64,000 bases of DNA, from NCBI GenBank assembly GCA_017643845.1, contig JAEPMR010000001.1:103688-167687 (forward strand). The letters run 5' to 3'. Shown here piece after piece: positions 19,173 to 28,742 of the stretch. The first letter of the stretch is position 1, and each line of letters opens with the position of its first letter. The notes beneath the pieces were generated by a model. The model was not told where the DNA came from, made no database searches, and saw only the letters and a list, made by a program, of their open reading frames with translations. The position numbers and the translations under genes were made by a program. The DNA comes from Marivivens sp. GTDB lineage: Bacteria; Pseudomonadota; Alphaproteobacteria; Rhodobacterales; Rhodobacteraceae.

Positions 19173-20171
19173 TCAGTTTGCGGCTGCCGCAACTTCGTCG
19201 AGGATCGCCTGTCCCCAGTCAGCGCCGACATCTTCCAGCACCGCCGGCCAGACATCCGCGCGGGCCTTCGCTGCCATTGCCGCCAGCTCTGCGTCGCTCA
19301 ATGCAACGACCGTCGCGCCAAGATCGTCTACGAGCCGCTGTTCGTTGCGCCCCTGATCGGCTTCGGCAACCTCCCAACGTGTCGCCTCAAACGCAGCCGC
19401 CTGCTCTTTCAAAGCGGCCTGATCTTCGTCGGATAGGTCAGCAAGGCTTTCGTTCGAAATGATCATGTACCAGACTTCGAAATGGGTATTTGCGGGGATG
19501 TATGTCTTCGTCACGTCGCGGAACGAAGCATAGTAGCCCTCTGCACCGGAGCCGATAACCCCATCGACAACACCGGTCTGAACAGCCGTAAAGGCTTCAG
19601 AGAACGGAATGGGCGATGGAATGTAGCCCAGCGCTTCGCCTGTAAGCTGGAAGCTCTTGATCCCCGGAACACGGACTTTGATCCCGTTCGGCTCGACAGA
19701 ACCCGCATTCGGATTGTCGACATTCAGAGAAATGCCACCGAAATAGACGGGATATGCCGCCAGCATCGCGATGTCCTGCTCAGCATAGAGGTCGACCATG
19801 ACCTCACGTACGACGCCACCGGGACCATAGACCGCGCGCGCCTGTTCCCAATTGCCCGCCAGATATGGGAAAGAGCTGATCTGCATTCGCCGGTCAGCAG
19901 CAGTTGCTGCGGGTTGGGTCGCCATATCAATCGCACCAACGCTGATGCGCTCTTGTACGGTCGTATAGTCACCAAGCGCGGATGCCGGGAAAATTTCAAT
20001 TGTCACATCGCCGCCCGTCGCCTCAGCGACAGCAGCCGAAAATGCGCGCAGTTCCACATCGATGGTCGCATCTTGAGGGCGCACATGACTCATCTTGAGC
20101 TCTTGGGCGCTGGCATAGCTGCCCAGCGCCATAAGGGCCGCCGCAGCAGTGGTCAGGAATGTATGTTTCAT
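19173..20171 (-). CDS. TRAP transporter substrate-binding protein (DctP/YiaO type)
   Basis: Periplasmic receptor, 332 residues, with signal peptide MKHTFLTTAAAALMALGSYASAQ. Family features include AVAEATGGDVTIEIFPASALG and the conserved VRVPGIKSFQLTGEALG arginine region that binds a substrate carboxylate. It is transcribed after the two TRAP membrane genes. The neighbouring amino-acid oxidoreductase suggests an amino acid or opine ligand. Confidence 0.93.
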   Translation of the reverse strand: MKHTFLTTAAAALMALGSYASAQELKMSHVRPQDATIDVELRAFSAAVAEATGGDVTIEIFPASALGDYTTVQERISVGAIDMATQPAATAADRRMQISSFPYLAGNWEQARAVYGPGGVVREVMVDLYAEQDIAMLAAYPVYFGGISLNVDNPNAGSVEPNGIKVRVPGIKSFQLTGEALGYIPSPIPFSEAFTAVQTGVVDGVIGSGAEGYYASFRDVTKTYIPANTHFEVWYMIISNESLADLSDEDQAALKEQAAAFEATRWEVAEADQGRNEQRLVDDLGATVVALSDAELAAMAAKARADVWPAVLEDVGADWGQAILDEVAAAAN

Positions 20172-20208
20172 TGAGTGTCCTCCTTGTTGAACTTAGATTT
20201 CAGGGTGA

Positions 20209-21519
20209 TCAGGGCGCCACGTCGTAGCCAAAGAAACGCGGCAGAAAGAGCGACAAGTCCGGCCATAGCGATGTCAGGAACACCACCGGCACATAACCGA
20301 ACAGGATGAGCTTCATCGCGGGCGGGATGACCTTGGTGACCTTCACCTTGCCGATCCGCGCACCGAGATAGAGAATGGACGCATAGGGGGGTGTGACGCC
20401 GCCCATCGCCGTGTTGACCCCCATGATCGCGGCGAACTGGACCGGGCTCACGCCGATCGCGTTCATAAGCGGAAGAAGCAACGGCGCAATCAGGATAATC
20501 GCGGTCACGTCGTTAACCACCATTCCGACCAGAAACAGCAGGATATTGATGAGGATCAGCAGCAGCACCTTGTTTTCCGTGATCGAGAAGATGCCCGACA
20601 CAAGCTTCTGCGGAATACTTTCATAGACGAACATCTGGCTGAGGATCATCGAGAAAAGGATCATCATCATGATCGCGCCCACGGCCGTCGCAGCCTCTTT
20701 TCCAGCGAATAGGAAATTCTCCCAGCGCAATCCCTTGTAGATCAGAAACCCGACTGGCACCGCATAGATCACCGCGACCGCTGCCGCTTCCGTCGGCGTC
20801 ATGACGCCGCCATAAATACCGCCCAGAATGATCACTGGCATCAGAAGCGCAGGGAAAGCATGAAAGCCCCGCCGCGCCACCTCGCCCGAAAGGGTCGAGA
20901 ATGAGGGTTTATCATCCAAAACAAGGTTGAACTTGCGCGACATGACGAGGTTGATCAGAGAAAACGCCACCATGATCAGGAGCCCCGGCCCCAGCGTTGC
21001 GAGGAAACAGGCCAGGATTGAGGTGTCTGTCACCCAGCCATAGACAATCATCGTCACAGAAGGCGGGATCAGCAGGCCAAGGATTGAAGAATTGGCAATC
21101 AGAGCCGTCGCATATTCACGCGGATATCCACGCTTCTCCATTTCAGGGATCAACAGAGGCCCGATCGCGGCAATGCCTGTCAAACCAGAACCGGAAATCG
21201 CTCCGATCACCGCGCAGGACACGGCGGCAACAACGCCCAGTCCACCACGAACATGCCCGATGAATGCGTTGACAAACCGTAAGAGCGACGCCGCGATCCC
21301 GCTCTCTGACATGATCGTCCCCGCAAGGACAAACAGGGGTATCGCGAGCAGAACAGGGTTTCCGAGCTGCTGGAAACCCCAGAGCATCATCCCCTTCATC
21401 GTCACATCACCGAAGAAATACATCACCATCAGCGCGGAACCGAAGCAGTAGGGGAGCGGCACGCCGAGCGTCAGCGTGATGACCAGCACCGCGATTGCAA
21501 ATAGAGCTATCTCGATCAT
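20209..21519 (-). CDS. TRAP transporter large membrane subunit (DctM)
   Basis: 436 residues, about a dozen hydrophobic helices, with the DctM motifs GSGLTGIAAIGPLLIPEMEK and MGGVTPPYASILYLGA. It catalyses Na+-driven uptake with DctQ and DctP. The ATG at 21519 is chosen because it overlaps the DctQ stop (ATGA) and begins MIEIALFAIAVLVITL, a typical DctM start; in-frame codons further upstream lie inside dctQ. Confidence 0.94.
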   Translation of the reverse strand: MIEIALFAIAVLVITLTLGVPLPYCFGSALMVMYFFGDVTMKGMMLWGFQQLGNPVLLAIPLFVLAGTIMSESGIAASLLRFVNAFIGHVRGGLGVVAAVSCAVIGAISGSGLTGIAAIGPLLIPEMEKRGYPREYATALIANSSILGLLIPPSVTMIVYGWVTDTSILACFLATLGPGLLIMVAFSLINLVMSRKFNLVLDDKPSFSTLSGEVARRGFHAFPALLMPVIILGGIYGGVMTPTEAAAVAVIYAVPVGFLIYKGLRWENFLFAGKEAATAVGAIMMMILFSMILSQMFVYESIPQKLVSGIFSITENKVLLLILINILLFLVGMVVNDVTAIILIAPLLLPLMNAIGVSPVQFAAIMGVNTAMGGVTPPYASILYLGARIGKVKVTKVIPPAMKLILFGYVPVVFLTSLWPDLSLFLPRFFGYDVAP

Positions 21520-21986
21520 GCCGGTTCTCCTGTGCGCAGGGTGCGGATATGGCGCCACAAATGCCATGCGGTGTAGACCATCATCAGGGTAAGCCCCGTA
21601 AGCAGTGCGATGTCGGAATAGAATGTCGGGATGTAGAGCGTCGGGCTTTCGCGCCAGACACGCCATGCATAGCGTGTGTAGTCCCAAGCCCAACTCAGCA
21701 GCCAAAGGCCCACAATCAGGCTGATGATCTCACCAATGATTGCCAGCACGGTATGTCCGCGCGGGGTCTTGATAAAGATCTCCAGCACATTCGCGCGAAT
21801 ATGCGTATTCTCTCGGGAGGCATTGACCGACCCAAGGATATAGAGCCACAGCGTGGGATAAAGCATGGTTTCTTCCAGCCCCATCACCGGCACCTGAAGC
21901 ACATATCGCGTGATCACCTGCACAAACTGTCCCAATGCGACCACGCAGATCAGCGCCGTCAGCAGGTATTTGGAAAAAGTGTCCAT
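21516..21986 (-). CDS. TRAP transporter small membrane subunit (DctQ)
   Basis: 156 residues with four hydrophobic segments and the GLEETMLYPTLWLYILGS region typical of DctQ. First gene of a minus-strand unit dctQ-dctM-dctP-hcnC-hcnA-hcnB-ridA. It is divergent from the LysR regulator gene, with which it shares a 110-bp promoter region. Confidence 0.93.
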   Translation of the reverse strand: MDTFSKYLLTALICVVALGQFVQVITRYVLQVPVMGLEETMLYPTLWLYILGSVNASRENTHIRANVLEIFIKTPRGHTVLAIIGEIISLIVGLWLLSWAWDYTRYAWRVWRESPTLYIPTFYSDIALLTGLTLMMVYTAWHLWRHIRTLRTGEPA

Positions 21987-22044
21987 TTGTCCCCCAACCC
22001 CGCAATCTGTCGTGCGGGTGTTGTTATCATTTCACTGTACATAA

Positions 22045-22096
22045 GGTATAAAATCAATTTGATAATTTCTTTAAGTCAATAAGTTGAATTTATACC
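22045..22096. promoter_or_regulatory. Long inverted repeat in the TRAP/LysR divergent promoter
   Basis: GGTATAAAATCAA (22045-22057) and TTGAATTTATACC (22084-22096) match as inverted arms at 12 of 13 positions, separated by 26 bp of AT-rich DNA. The right arm abuts the LysR ATG. It fits a LysR-type binding site for autorepression and activation of dctQ. Confidence 0.5.
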
Positions 22097-23032
22097 ATGC
22101 ACCTCTCTTTGCGACAGCTCTCGACTTTCCGCGAAGTAATGCGTTCAGGCTCCATCAGCCAAGCCGCCCGCGCACTCGGGCGTACGCAGCCTGCTGTCTC
22201 CACCATGATCCAAACTCTCGAAGACCAGCTTGGCTTCGCCCTCTTTGTTCGCGCCCAGAGCAAATTGACACCCACGCCAGAGGCGCAATTTTTTCTCGAA
22301 GAATGCGAGGACATCCTTAAACGCGTCGAACGCACCGAACGCACGTTGCAACGGGTCAGCTCCCTACAGGCCGGCAAACTCCAGATCGCCTGCCACCCAG
22401 CCGCATCCAGCGTCTTCCTCCCGAAATTGATGACCCGATTCCTCGATGGGCGCGATAACCTCGACGTATCTCTGATCATGCGCTCCTCCGACGTCATCGA
22501 AGACCTGATCGCCTCCCAACAATTCGATGTGGGTTTTGCCGAGTCTCCCGAACCAAGGGCCTCGATCCACCAAACCGACTATAATCTGGAATGCGTCTGC
22601 GTTTTGCCGTCCGATGACCCGCTGGCAAGCTCCGAGGTCGTGACCCCGAATGACCTCGACGGCCGCGCCATGGCAGTTCTTTTTGAAGACCACCGCACCG
22701 CCGTCCAGACAGAAGCAGCCTTTCGCGCCGCGAACTGTCACTTCAATAAGCGTCTGGAGCTGCGGACATTCCTCCCCGGTTTCGAATTCGTGGCGGCTGG
22801 CCTGTGCGTGATGGTCTGCGACATGATCACCGCCTACAGCCACCTCCTCAGCACACCGGAAGGCTCACGCCTCGCGATCCGCCGGTTCCGACCAAGGATT
22901 TCGAACAAGGTCTCGATACTCACCCCGGGATACGCGACACATTCCCAGGTCAGCCGCGCCTTTATTCTGGAACTGAAATCAGCGGTCGAACGCATGCAGA
23001 CCGAATTCGACGACGTACTTAACCGCGTCTAG
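22097..23032 (+). CDS. LysR-family transcriptional regulator
   Basis: 311 residues. The N-terminal winged HTH (LRQLSTFREVMRSGSISQAARALGRTQPAVSTMI, about 5-38) is followed by the periplasmic-binding-like effector domain (LQIACHPAASSVFLP, VGFAESPEP). It lies divergent from the TRAP/oxidoreductase operon and is most likely its activator, sensing the imported amino acid or opine. Confidence 0.93.
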   Translation: MHLSLRQLSTFREVMRSGSISQAARALGRTQPAVSTMIQTLEDQLGFALFVRAQSKLTPTPEAQFFLEECEDILKRVERTERTLQRVSSLQAGKLQIACHPAASSVFLPKLMTRFLDGRDNLDVSLIMRSSDVIEDLIASQQFDVGFAESPEPRASIHQTDYNLECVCVLPSDDPLASSEVVTPNDLDGRAMAVLFEDHRTAVQTEAAFRAANCHFNKRLELRTFLPGFEFVAAGLCVMVCDMITAYSHLLSTPEGSRLAIRRFRPRISNKVSILTPGYATHSQVSRAFILELKSAVERMQTEFDDVLNRV

Positions 23033-23080
23033 GCCTGCACGACCGCACGCGGACTTTGCGAGACGCACAAATTGGTCCGG

Positions 23081-24294
23081 TCAACGCGCTTTATAGCCCT
23101 TAAGCACGACGGAGACCCCCTGACCAACCCCGACGCACAGTGTGCAGAGGCCATACCTGCCGCCTCGCGCCTCAAGTTCTCGCGCCGCAGTGCCGATCAG
23201 ACGTGCGCCGTCATCCCCAGAGGATGGCCCAAGGCAATCGCACCCCCATTCGGATTCAAACATGGCGCGGCCGGATCAATGGAAAGCGCACGGCAGACCG
23301 CAAGCACTTGAGAGGCAAAAGCCTCATTGAGCTCGATCACATCAAAGTCATCCACACACAACCCTAGCCGCTGCATCAGCTGCTGTGTCGACGGAACCGG
23401 CCCGATCCCCATGATGCGGGGCGCAACACCAGCACTTGCCGCTCCGATATATTCAGCAATCGGCGTCAGCCCATAACGGCTGACGGCCTTCTCAGAGGCC
23501 AGAAGCAAAGCCGCAGCACCGTCGTTCACGCCAGATGCATTCCCGGCAGTCACGCTCCCGCCCTTCCGAAACGGGGTCGGCAGCGCGGCCAGCTTTTCCA
23601 GGGTGGTCGAACGCGGATGTTCATCCACCTCAACGACCTGCGACGCACCCTTCCGCCCTGCCACGGTAACTGGCGCGATCTCCTCCGCCAGGCGGCCCAG
23701 GGCCACAGCACGCGCGGTCTTCTCCTGACTTGCCAATGCGAATGCGTCCTGATCGGTGCGGGACACGCGGAATTCCTCGGCGAGATTTTCGGCGGTCTCG
23801 GGCATACTGTCGACCCCATATTGCGCCGCGATCCGTGCATTGACAAATCGCCAGCCTATCGTCGTGTCAAAGAGTTCCGCATCGCGGGAAAACCCCGTCG
23901 TCGCTTTCGGCATGACAAAGGGCGCGCGGCTCATGCTCTCGGACCCTCCGGCGATAACCAGATCACCCTCCCCGCACTGGATTTGCCGCGCTGCCGCAAC
24001 GACCGCATCCATCCCCGAAGCACAGAGTCTGTTCACCGTGTAGGCAGGAACGCGCTCCGGCAACCCGGTCAACAACACGGCCATCCGAGCCAGATTGCGA
24101 TTGTCCTCACCCGCTTGATTGGCGGCTCCGAATACGACCTGATCCAGAGCACTCCAATCCACCTGTGGATTGCGCGACATCACCGCGGCAACAGGAACCG
24201 CCGCCAGATCATCTGCCCGCACCTGCGACAAAGCGCCCCCATATCGGCCAATCGGCGTGCGTTGATAGTCACAGATAAAAACGCGCCGCGTCAT
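23081..24294 (-). pseudogene. Acetyl-CoA acyltransferase (thiolase), frameshifted near its C-terminus
   Basis: Thiolase reads normally for about 360 residues with acylation Cys91 (NRLCASGMD) and the His of ALGHPLG. It then hits a stop at 23197. The expected continuation (GARLIGTAARELEARGG, then the CVGVGQG motif with the second catalytic Cys) lies in another frame down to 23081. One missing base near 23209-23214 explains it, as ATG AC GGC replaces ATG ACN GGC. The gene is last in the anthranilate operon, overlapping ridA by ATGA, and would cleave the final beta-ketoacyl-CoA. It is a real mutation or an assembly error; the rest looks undecayed. Confidence 0.85.
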
Positions 24295-24686
24295 GACAAA
24301 TGCGCAGTTGCTTCGATCTCTACCACAGCCTTGTCCTCGACCAGGCCAGCCACAACCACCATCGACATTGCAGGGAAATGCTTGCCAAAAACATCGCGGT
24401 AGGCAGCGCCGACTTCAGCCTGTCGCTCCAGGTATTCCGACTTGTCCGTAACAAACCATGTCAGGCGCGTCACGTCCTCGGCGCGCCCACCAGCCGACTT
24501 AACGACCGCGACAATGTTTTTCAGGGCTTGGCGCATCTGCCCCACAAAATCCTCCGAAACAAAGGTCTTGGTCTCGTCCCAGCCAATCTGTCCGCCGATA
24601 TGCAGCGTTCCATCACGCGCCAATACGCCGTTGGCATAGCCTTTCGCGGGTAGCCAGCCCTCGGGGTGAATAATCCGATGGGTCAT
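24291..24686 (-). CDS. RidA family protein of the anthranilate cluster
   Basis: 131 residues, RidA/YjgF fold: VLARDGTLHIGGQIGWDETK, QMRQALKNIVAVVKSAGG, and FPAMSMVVVAGLVEDKAVVEIEA. The conserved arginine position reads differently from true RidA (FPAMSMV rather than xPxRxxV), so it may belong to a non-deaminase subgroup. The ATG at 24686 overlaps the upstream thioesterase stop; the frame extends further but only inside that gene. It may clear imines formed from the amino-oxo-cyclohexenyl-CoA product, which is inference. Confidence 0.85.
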   Translation of the reverse strand: MTHRIIHPEGWLPAKGYANGVLARDGTLHIGGQIGWDETKTFVSEDFVGQMRQALKNIVAVVKSAGGRAEDVTRLTWFVTDKSEYLERQAEVGAAYRDVFGKHFPAMSMVVVAGLVEDKAVVEIEATAHLS

Positions 24687-25087
24687 GATCCGTCCTCTTT
24701 CAACTTCAGTCGTATTGCGTCGGGCCACGACGCGGGTTTTCCCTGCCCGTCCACATGAACCAGCACCGTTTCCGCCTCGAAACGCCGCTCGGTCCCGCAA
24801 GTGGCCTCAATTCGATACCCCAGCGAGGACCGCCCGATCCGCGTCACATGCATCGCGAGCGACAACCTGTCCCCGTGGCGGCTTGGCGCGGCAAATCGCG
24901 TCTTGATTTCAGCCGTCGGCACCCCTTGATCCAGTAACAGCTCCTCAAATGGCCAGCCCAGCACCTCGTCAAAGAAATGCTCTACACAGTCGTTGATCAT
25001 CTCGAAATAACGCGGGAAAAACACGATCCCCGCCGGATCACAGTGCCTGAACAGCACTTTTTGCTCAAAGACAAAGGCAGGCCCCAT
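24683..25087 (-). CDS. Acyl-CoA thioesterase, hot-dog fold (4-hydroxybenzoyl-CoA thioesterase-like)
   Basis: 134 residues. The HCDPAGIVFFPRYFEMIND motif near residues 15-33 contains the catalytic Asp of the 4HBT subfamily, followed by PTAEIKTRFAAPSRHGDRL. It probably releases CoA from dead-end aromatic or alicyclic CoA esters in this pathway. It lies 3 bp after kynU and overlaps ridA by 4 bp. Confidence 0.88.
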   Translation of the reverse strand: MGPAFVFEQKVLFRHCDPAGIVFFPRYFEMINDCVEHFFDEVLGWPFEELLLDQGVPTAEIKTRFAAPSRHGDRLSLAMHVTRIGRSSLGYRIEATCGTERRFEAETVLVHVDGQGKPASWPDAIRLKLKEDGS

Positions 25088-25090
25088 TGC

Positions 25091-26284
25091 TCAGGTCACC
25101 CGCGAGCGTGTCTGGAAACGCGGATCACGCCAGCTTTCCGTTTCCAGAACATCTTGCAGAATTTCGGCAGCCGCAATCACGTCGCTTTCGTCTATATAGA
25201 GCGGCGTGAATCCAAAACGCATGACATCCGGCGCACGGAAATCCCCGATAACACCGCGCGAAATCAGCGCCTGCATCGCAGAATAGCCGTGTTCAAACGC
25301 GAAAGAGACCTGACTGCCTCGCTGCATCGCATCCCGAGGCGACGCGAGCTCCAGTTCGGGGCAGCGCGCTTCGACTTCCGCGATGAAGAGATCGCCCAGC
25401 CGCATAGACGCGGCGCGCAAGTCGGACAAATCCACCCCGTCCCAGACGGTAAGCGCTTCCTGCAATACGGCAAGCTGCAAAATGGGCGGCGTGCCGACGC
25501 GCAGCCGCTCGGTGGACATCGCAGGACGGTAGTCCAGCTCCATGGCGAAGGGCGCATCATGACCCAGCCACCCCGATAGTGCTGGCTCGATCCCCTCCAC
25601 AATGTCGGGGCGTGCATATATGAACGCGGGGGCGCCAGGGCCGCCATTGAGATATTTATAGGAACAACCCACCGCAAACTCAGCGTCCGAACCGGCAATA
25701 TCCAGCTCTAACGCCCCTGCTGAATGCGCAAGATCCCAAATCATCACCGCGCCCGCAGCATGAGCCGCTTTTGTGACCGCCTTCATGTCATGCATACGGC
25801 CCGATCGATAATCCACATGGGTCAGCATCACCACAGCGACATCCTCGGAAATCGCATCGACAACCGCTTCCGGCGCCGGTGTGCGCAGCTCGTATCCCTT
25901 GTCTATCGTGCCGATCAGCCCTTGCGCCATGTAGAGGTCGGACGGGAAATTCCCGTCGTCAGAGAGAATGACACGCCGGCCCGGACGCATCTTGAGCGCG
26001 GCATCGAGCGCCTGATACACTTTTATCGAAAGCGTATCACCTGTCGCCACGCTGCCCTCCGGCGCTCCGATCAGATCAGCGATGCGGTTGCCAACTACAC
26101 GCGGCAGATCCATCCAGCCGGCACTGTTCCAGGCACGGATCAGTTGCCCGCCCCACTCCTCTTCGATCACCCGGGTCGCGCGGATCGCAGCCCCTTTGGG
26201 CAGCACGCCCAATGAATTCCCATCAAGGTAGATGATCCCATCAGGGATCTCGAACAGGTCTTTTCTCGGCAGGCTCACGCCCAT
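25091..26284 (-). CDS. kynU: Kynureninase
   Basis: PLP enzyme that splits L-kynurenine into anthranilate and alanine. About 397 residues. The PLP lysine is Lys210 in GCSYKYLNGG, with LDGNSLGVLPKG at the start and IWDLAHSAGALELD (Asp cofactor contact) before it. I chose the ATG at 26284 because GAGGAG stands 9 nt upstream and it overlaps the end of kynA. An in-frame ATG at 26305 is the alternative. Confidence 0.95.
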   Translation of the reverse strand: MGVSLPRKDLFEIPDGIIYLDGNSLGVLPKGAAIRATRVIEEEWGGQLIRAWNSAGWMDLPRVVGNRIADLIGAPEGSVATGDTLSIKVYQALDAALKMRPGRRVILSDDGNFPSDLYMAQGLIGTIDKGYELRTPAPEAVVDAISEDVAVVMLTHVDYRSGRMHDMKAVTKAAHAAGAVMIWDLAHSAGALELDIAGSDAEFAVGCSYKYLNGGPGAPAFIYARPDIVEGIEPALSGWLGHDAPFAMELDYRPAMSTERLRVGTPPILQLAVLQEALTVWDGVDLSDLRAASMRLGDLFIAEVEARCPELELASPRDAMQRGSQVSFAFEHGYSAMQALISRGVIGDFRAPDVMRFGFTPLYIDESDVIAAAEILQDVLETESWRDPRFQTRSRVT

Positions 26285-26285
26285 A

Positions 26286-27125
26286 TCACAACTCTCCTCG
26301 GACATTCCAGAGTTCAGGGAACAGCTCCACGCTTAGCATTCGGCGCAGATATTGCACCCCCGAAGTGCCCCCCGTACCGCGCTTGAACCCGATCACACGT
26401 TCAACCGTCGTGACATGATTGAAACGCCACCGCCGGAAATAATCTTCGAGATCAACCAGTTTCTCGCCCAGTTCGTAGAGCGTCCAGTACTGGTCCACAT
26501 TGCGATAAACGGCTTCCCATGCCGCCTGAATTTCCTCCCGAGGCTCATGCGGCCCGTCAAGGACCGGCGCAGGCATCGCTCCACGCTCCCCATGAACCGT
26601 GTCAAACAACAAAGACACCACATCATCGTAGAAACTCGGGCGCCGCAGCTCTTCCGCCAACCAGTCGTGCACCTCCGGTATGTGCGCGTGCGGTCGCAGC
26701 ATATTGGCATTTCGGTTCCCCAATACGAATTCGATCATCCGATACTGATAGGACTGGAAACCAGATGAATTGCCGAGTGTTTCACGAAATCTCGTGTAGT
26801 CGGCCGGAGTCATGGTGCGCAGGACATCCCACGCGTTGTTCAACTGTTCGAAAATTCGACTGACCCGCGCCAGCATCTTGAACATCGCGGCCATCTGTCC
26901 TCGCCCAAGTGCCTCTCGTGCGGCCGCCAATTCGTGAATTGCCAGTTTCATCCATAATTCACTCGTCTGATGCTGGATGACGAAAAGCATTTCGTCATGC
27001 GCATCGCTGAGCGGCGACTGCAAGGCAAGAAGCGCGTCGATCTTCAGATAGTCGCCATAGGACATGGCACCGTCAAAGCTCATGCGGGCGCCGTCTTGTG
27101 ACGGGTCATAGGCGTGATTGCTCAT
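26286..27125 (-). CDS. kynA: Tryptophan 2,3-dioxygenase
   Basis: Haem dioxygenase opening the indole ring of L-Trp to N-formylkynurenine. 279 residues, usual bacterial length. Landmarks are [17 protein letters not shown] (active-site region), [15 protein letters not shown], and [14 protein letters not shown] near the C-terminus with the haem-proximal His just before it. It overlaps the upstream CoA-ligase gene by 4 bp and is coupled to kynU. Confidence 0.96.
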   Translation of the reverse strand: MSNHAYDPSQDGARMSFDGAMSYGDYLKIDALLALQSPLSDAHDEMLFVIQHQTSELWMKLAIHELAAAREALGRGQMAAMFKMLARVSRIFEQLNNAWDVLRTMTPADYTRFRETLGNSSGFQSYQYRMIEFVLGNRNANMLRPHAHIPEVHDWLAEELRRPSFYDDVVSLLFDTVHGERGAMPAPVLDGPHEPREEIQAAWEAVYRNVDQYWTLYELGEKLVDLEDYFRRWRFNHVTTVERVIGFKRGTGGTSGVQYLRRMLSVELFPELWNVRGEL

Positions 27126-28741
27126 GATTGGGCCTTCAATTTGAAACGCTGGATCTTTCCCGTGGCAGTCTTGGGCAGCGTCTTTGTAAAGACGATGGAA
27201 CGAGGATACTTATAGGGGGCAATCGTCGCCTTGACGTGATCTTGCAGCCGTTTGGCAAGCGCATCACCCGGCACCTCTCCGGCCCCTAGCACAACATGCG
27301 CCTGAACGATTTCGCCGCGCTCGTCATCTGACACACCGATCACCGCACATTCAGCAACGGCATCATGGGCCAATAGCGCAGCCTCCACTTCCGGCCCCGC
27401 GATATTGTAGCCAGCGCTGACGATCATATCGTCGTTGCGCGCAGCGAAGTGGAAATAACCGTCATCATCCTGCACGAATGTATCACCGGTAATGTTCCAG
27501 CCATTCTGCACATATTCTGCCTGCCGTTCGCCAAACAGATACCGGCAGCCCGTCGGCCCCCGTACCGCCATCCGCCCCGCCTCACCGCGCGGCACCTCCT
27601 CGCCATCAGGACCGATCACCTTGGCCTCGTAGCCCCTGACAGGTCGCCCCGTACAGGCTGGCCGGTGATCCCCGAACCTGTTGCTGACAAAGATATGCAG
27701 CAGTTCCGTCGCCCCGATCCCGTCAAGCATCGGCTTGCCGGTCTTCTCCTTCCACTCCGCATAGACTGGGGCGGGCAGGGTTTCACCTGCCGATACCGCT
27801 GCCCGCAATGACGACAGATCTGCGCCATCGTCCATTGCACGTAACATTGCACGATAGGCTGTCGGTGCCGTAAAACAGACCGTAGCGCGGTATTTCTCGA
27901 TGATCTCCACCATATTCGGAGGTGAGGCATTTTCCAGCAACGTCGCCGCGGCCCCATACCGTAACGGAAACACCGCTAGCCCCCCCAGCCCGAACGTGAA
28001 CGCCAGTGGCGGAGAGCCAACAAATACGTCCTCGTCAGTGACTCCCAGCACCTCCTGCGCGTAACCATCGGCAATAATCAACAGATCGCGATGGAAATGC
28101 ATCGTCCCCTTCGGCTCCCCTGTAGAGCCGGATGTGAACCCGATCAGCGCCACGTCGTCTTTGGATGTAGGCACCGCATCAAAGCGCACTGGTTTTTCCA
28201 GTGCGAGCCGGTCGAGCTCTGCGTCATGATTGGACGTGCCGTCGAAAGCTGTGACCATGATCTCGCGCCCGCACGTATCGGCGCAGGTGGTTATTTCATC
28301 CATCAAGCGGCTGTCGCAAAGCGCATGCGTTATTTGCGCCTTTTCGACATATTTCACCAGTTCCGCAGCCCTCAGCATCGGCATCGTGTTCACCACGACT
28401 GCACCGGCTTTGGTCGCTGCGAGCCAACATGCCACCATCGCCGGATTATTGGCCGAACGGATCAAAACCCGATTTCCGGGCTGCACCCCCAGATCTTCGA
28501 CCAGCACATGCGCAATCCGGTTGGTCCAGTCTGTCAGCTCCTTGTAGGTACGGCGACGTCCGTTGCCGATGAGCGCCGTATGATCGCCGAACCCTTTAGC
28601 AACCATCGCATCCGTCAATTCAACCGCAGCGTTCAACGTGTCAGGATATTCAAATCCGCTCAGCAGAAAGTCGGGCCAGCTGTCGGGTGGCGGCAGATTG
28701 TCCCGCGCGAAAGTATCCACATGCGCCGATTGTCCGAGCAT
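27122..28741 (-). CDS. 2-aminobenzoate (anthranilate)-CoA ligase, AMP-forming
   Basis: 539 residues of the ANL superfamily. ATP-binding loop [17 protein letters not shown], adenylate motif [14 protein letters not shown], and C-terminal catalytic Lys in [13 protein letters not shown]. Benzoate-CoA ligase-type core ([19 protein letters not shown]). Sitting between kynA/kynU and an aminobenzoyl-CoA monooxygenase, anthranilate is the best substrate guess. The ATG at 28741 follows GGAGGGGAG; longer in-frame starts lie inside the acyl-CoA dehydrogenase gene. Confidence 0.88.
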   Translation of the reverse strand: MLGQSAHVDTFARDNLPPPDSWPDFLLSGFEYPDTLNAAVELTDAMVAKGFGDHTALIGNGRRRTYKELTDWTNRIAHVLVEDLGVQPGNRVLIRSANNPAMVACWLAATKAGAVVVNTMPMLRAAELVKYVEKAQITHALCDSRLMDEITTCADTCGREIMVTAFDGTSNHDAELDRLALEKPVRFDAVPTSKDDVALIGFTSGSTGEPKGTMHFHRDLLIIADGYAQEVLGVTDEDVFVGSPPLAFTFGLGGLAVFPLRYGAAATLLENASPPNMVEIIEKYRATVCFTAPTAYRAMLRAMDDGADLSSLRAAVSAGETLPAPVYAEWKEKTGKPMLDGIGATELLHIFVSNRFGDHRPACTGRPVRGYEAKVIGPDGEEVPRGEAGRMAVRGPTGCRYLFGERQAEYVQNGWNITGDTFVQDDDGYFHFAARNDDMIVSAGYNIAGPEVEAALLAHDAVAECAVIGVSDDERGEIVQAHVVLGAGEVPGDALAKRLQDHVKATIAPYKYPRSIVFTKTLPKTATGKIQRFKLKAQS

Positions 28742-28742
28742 T

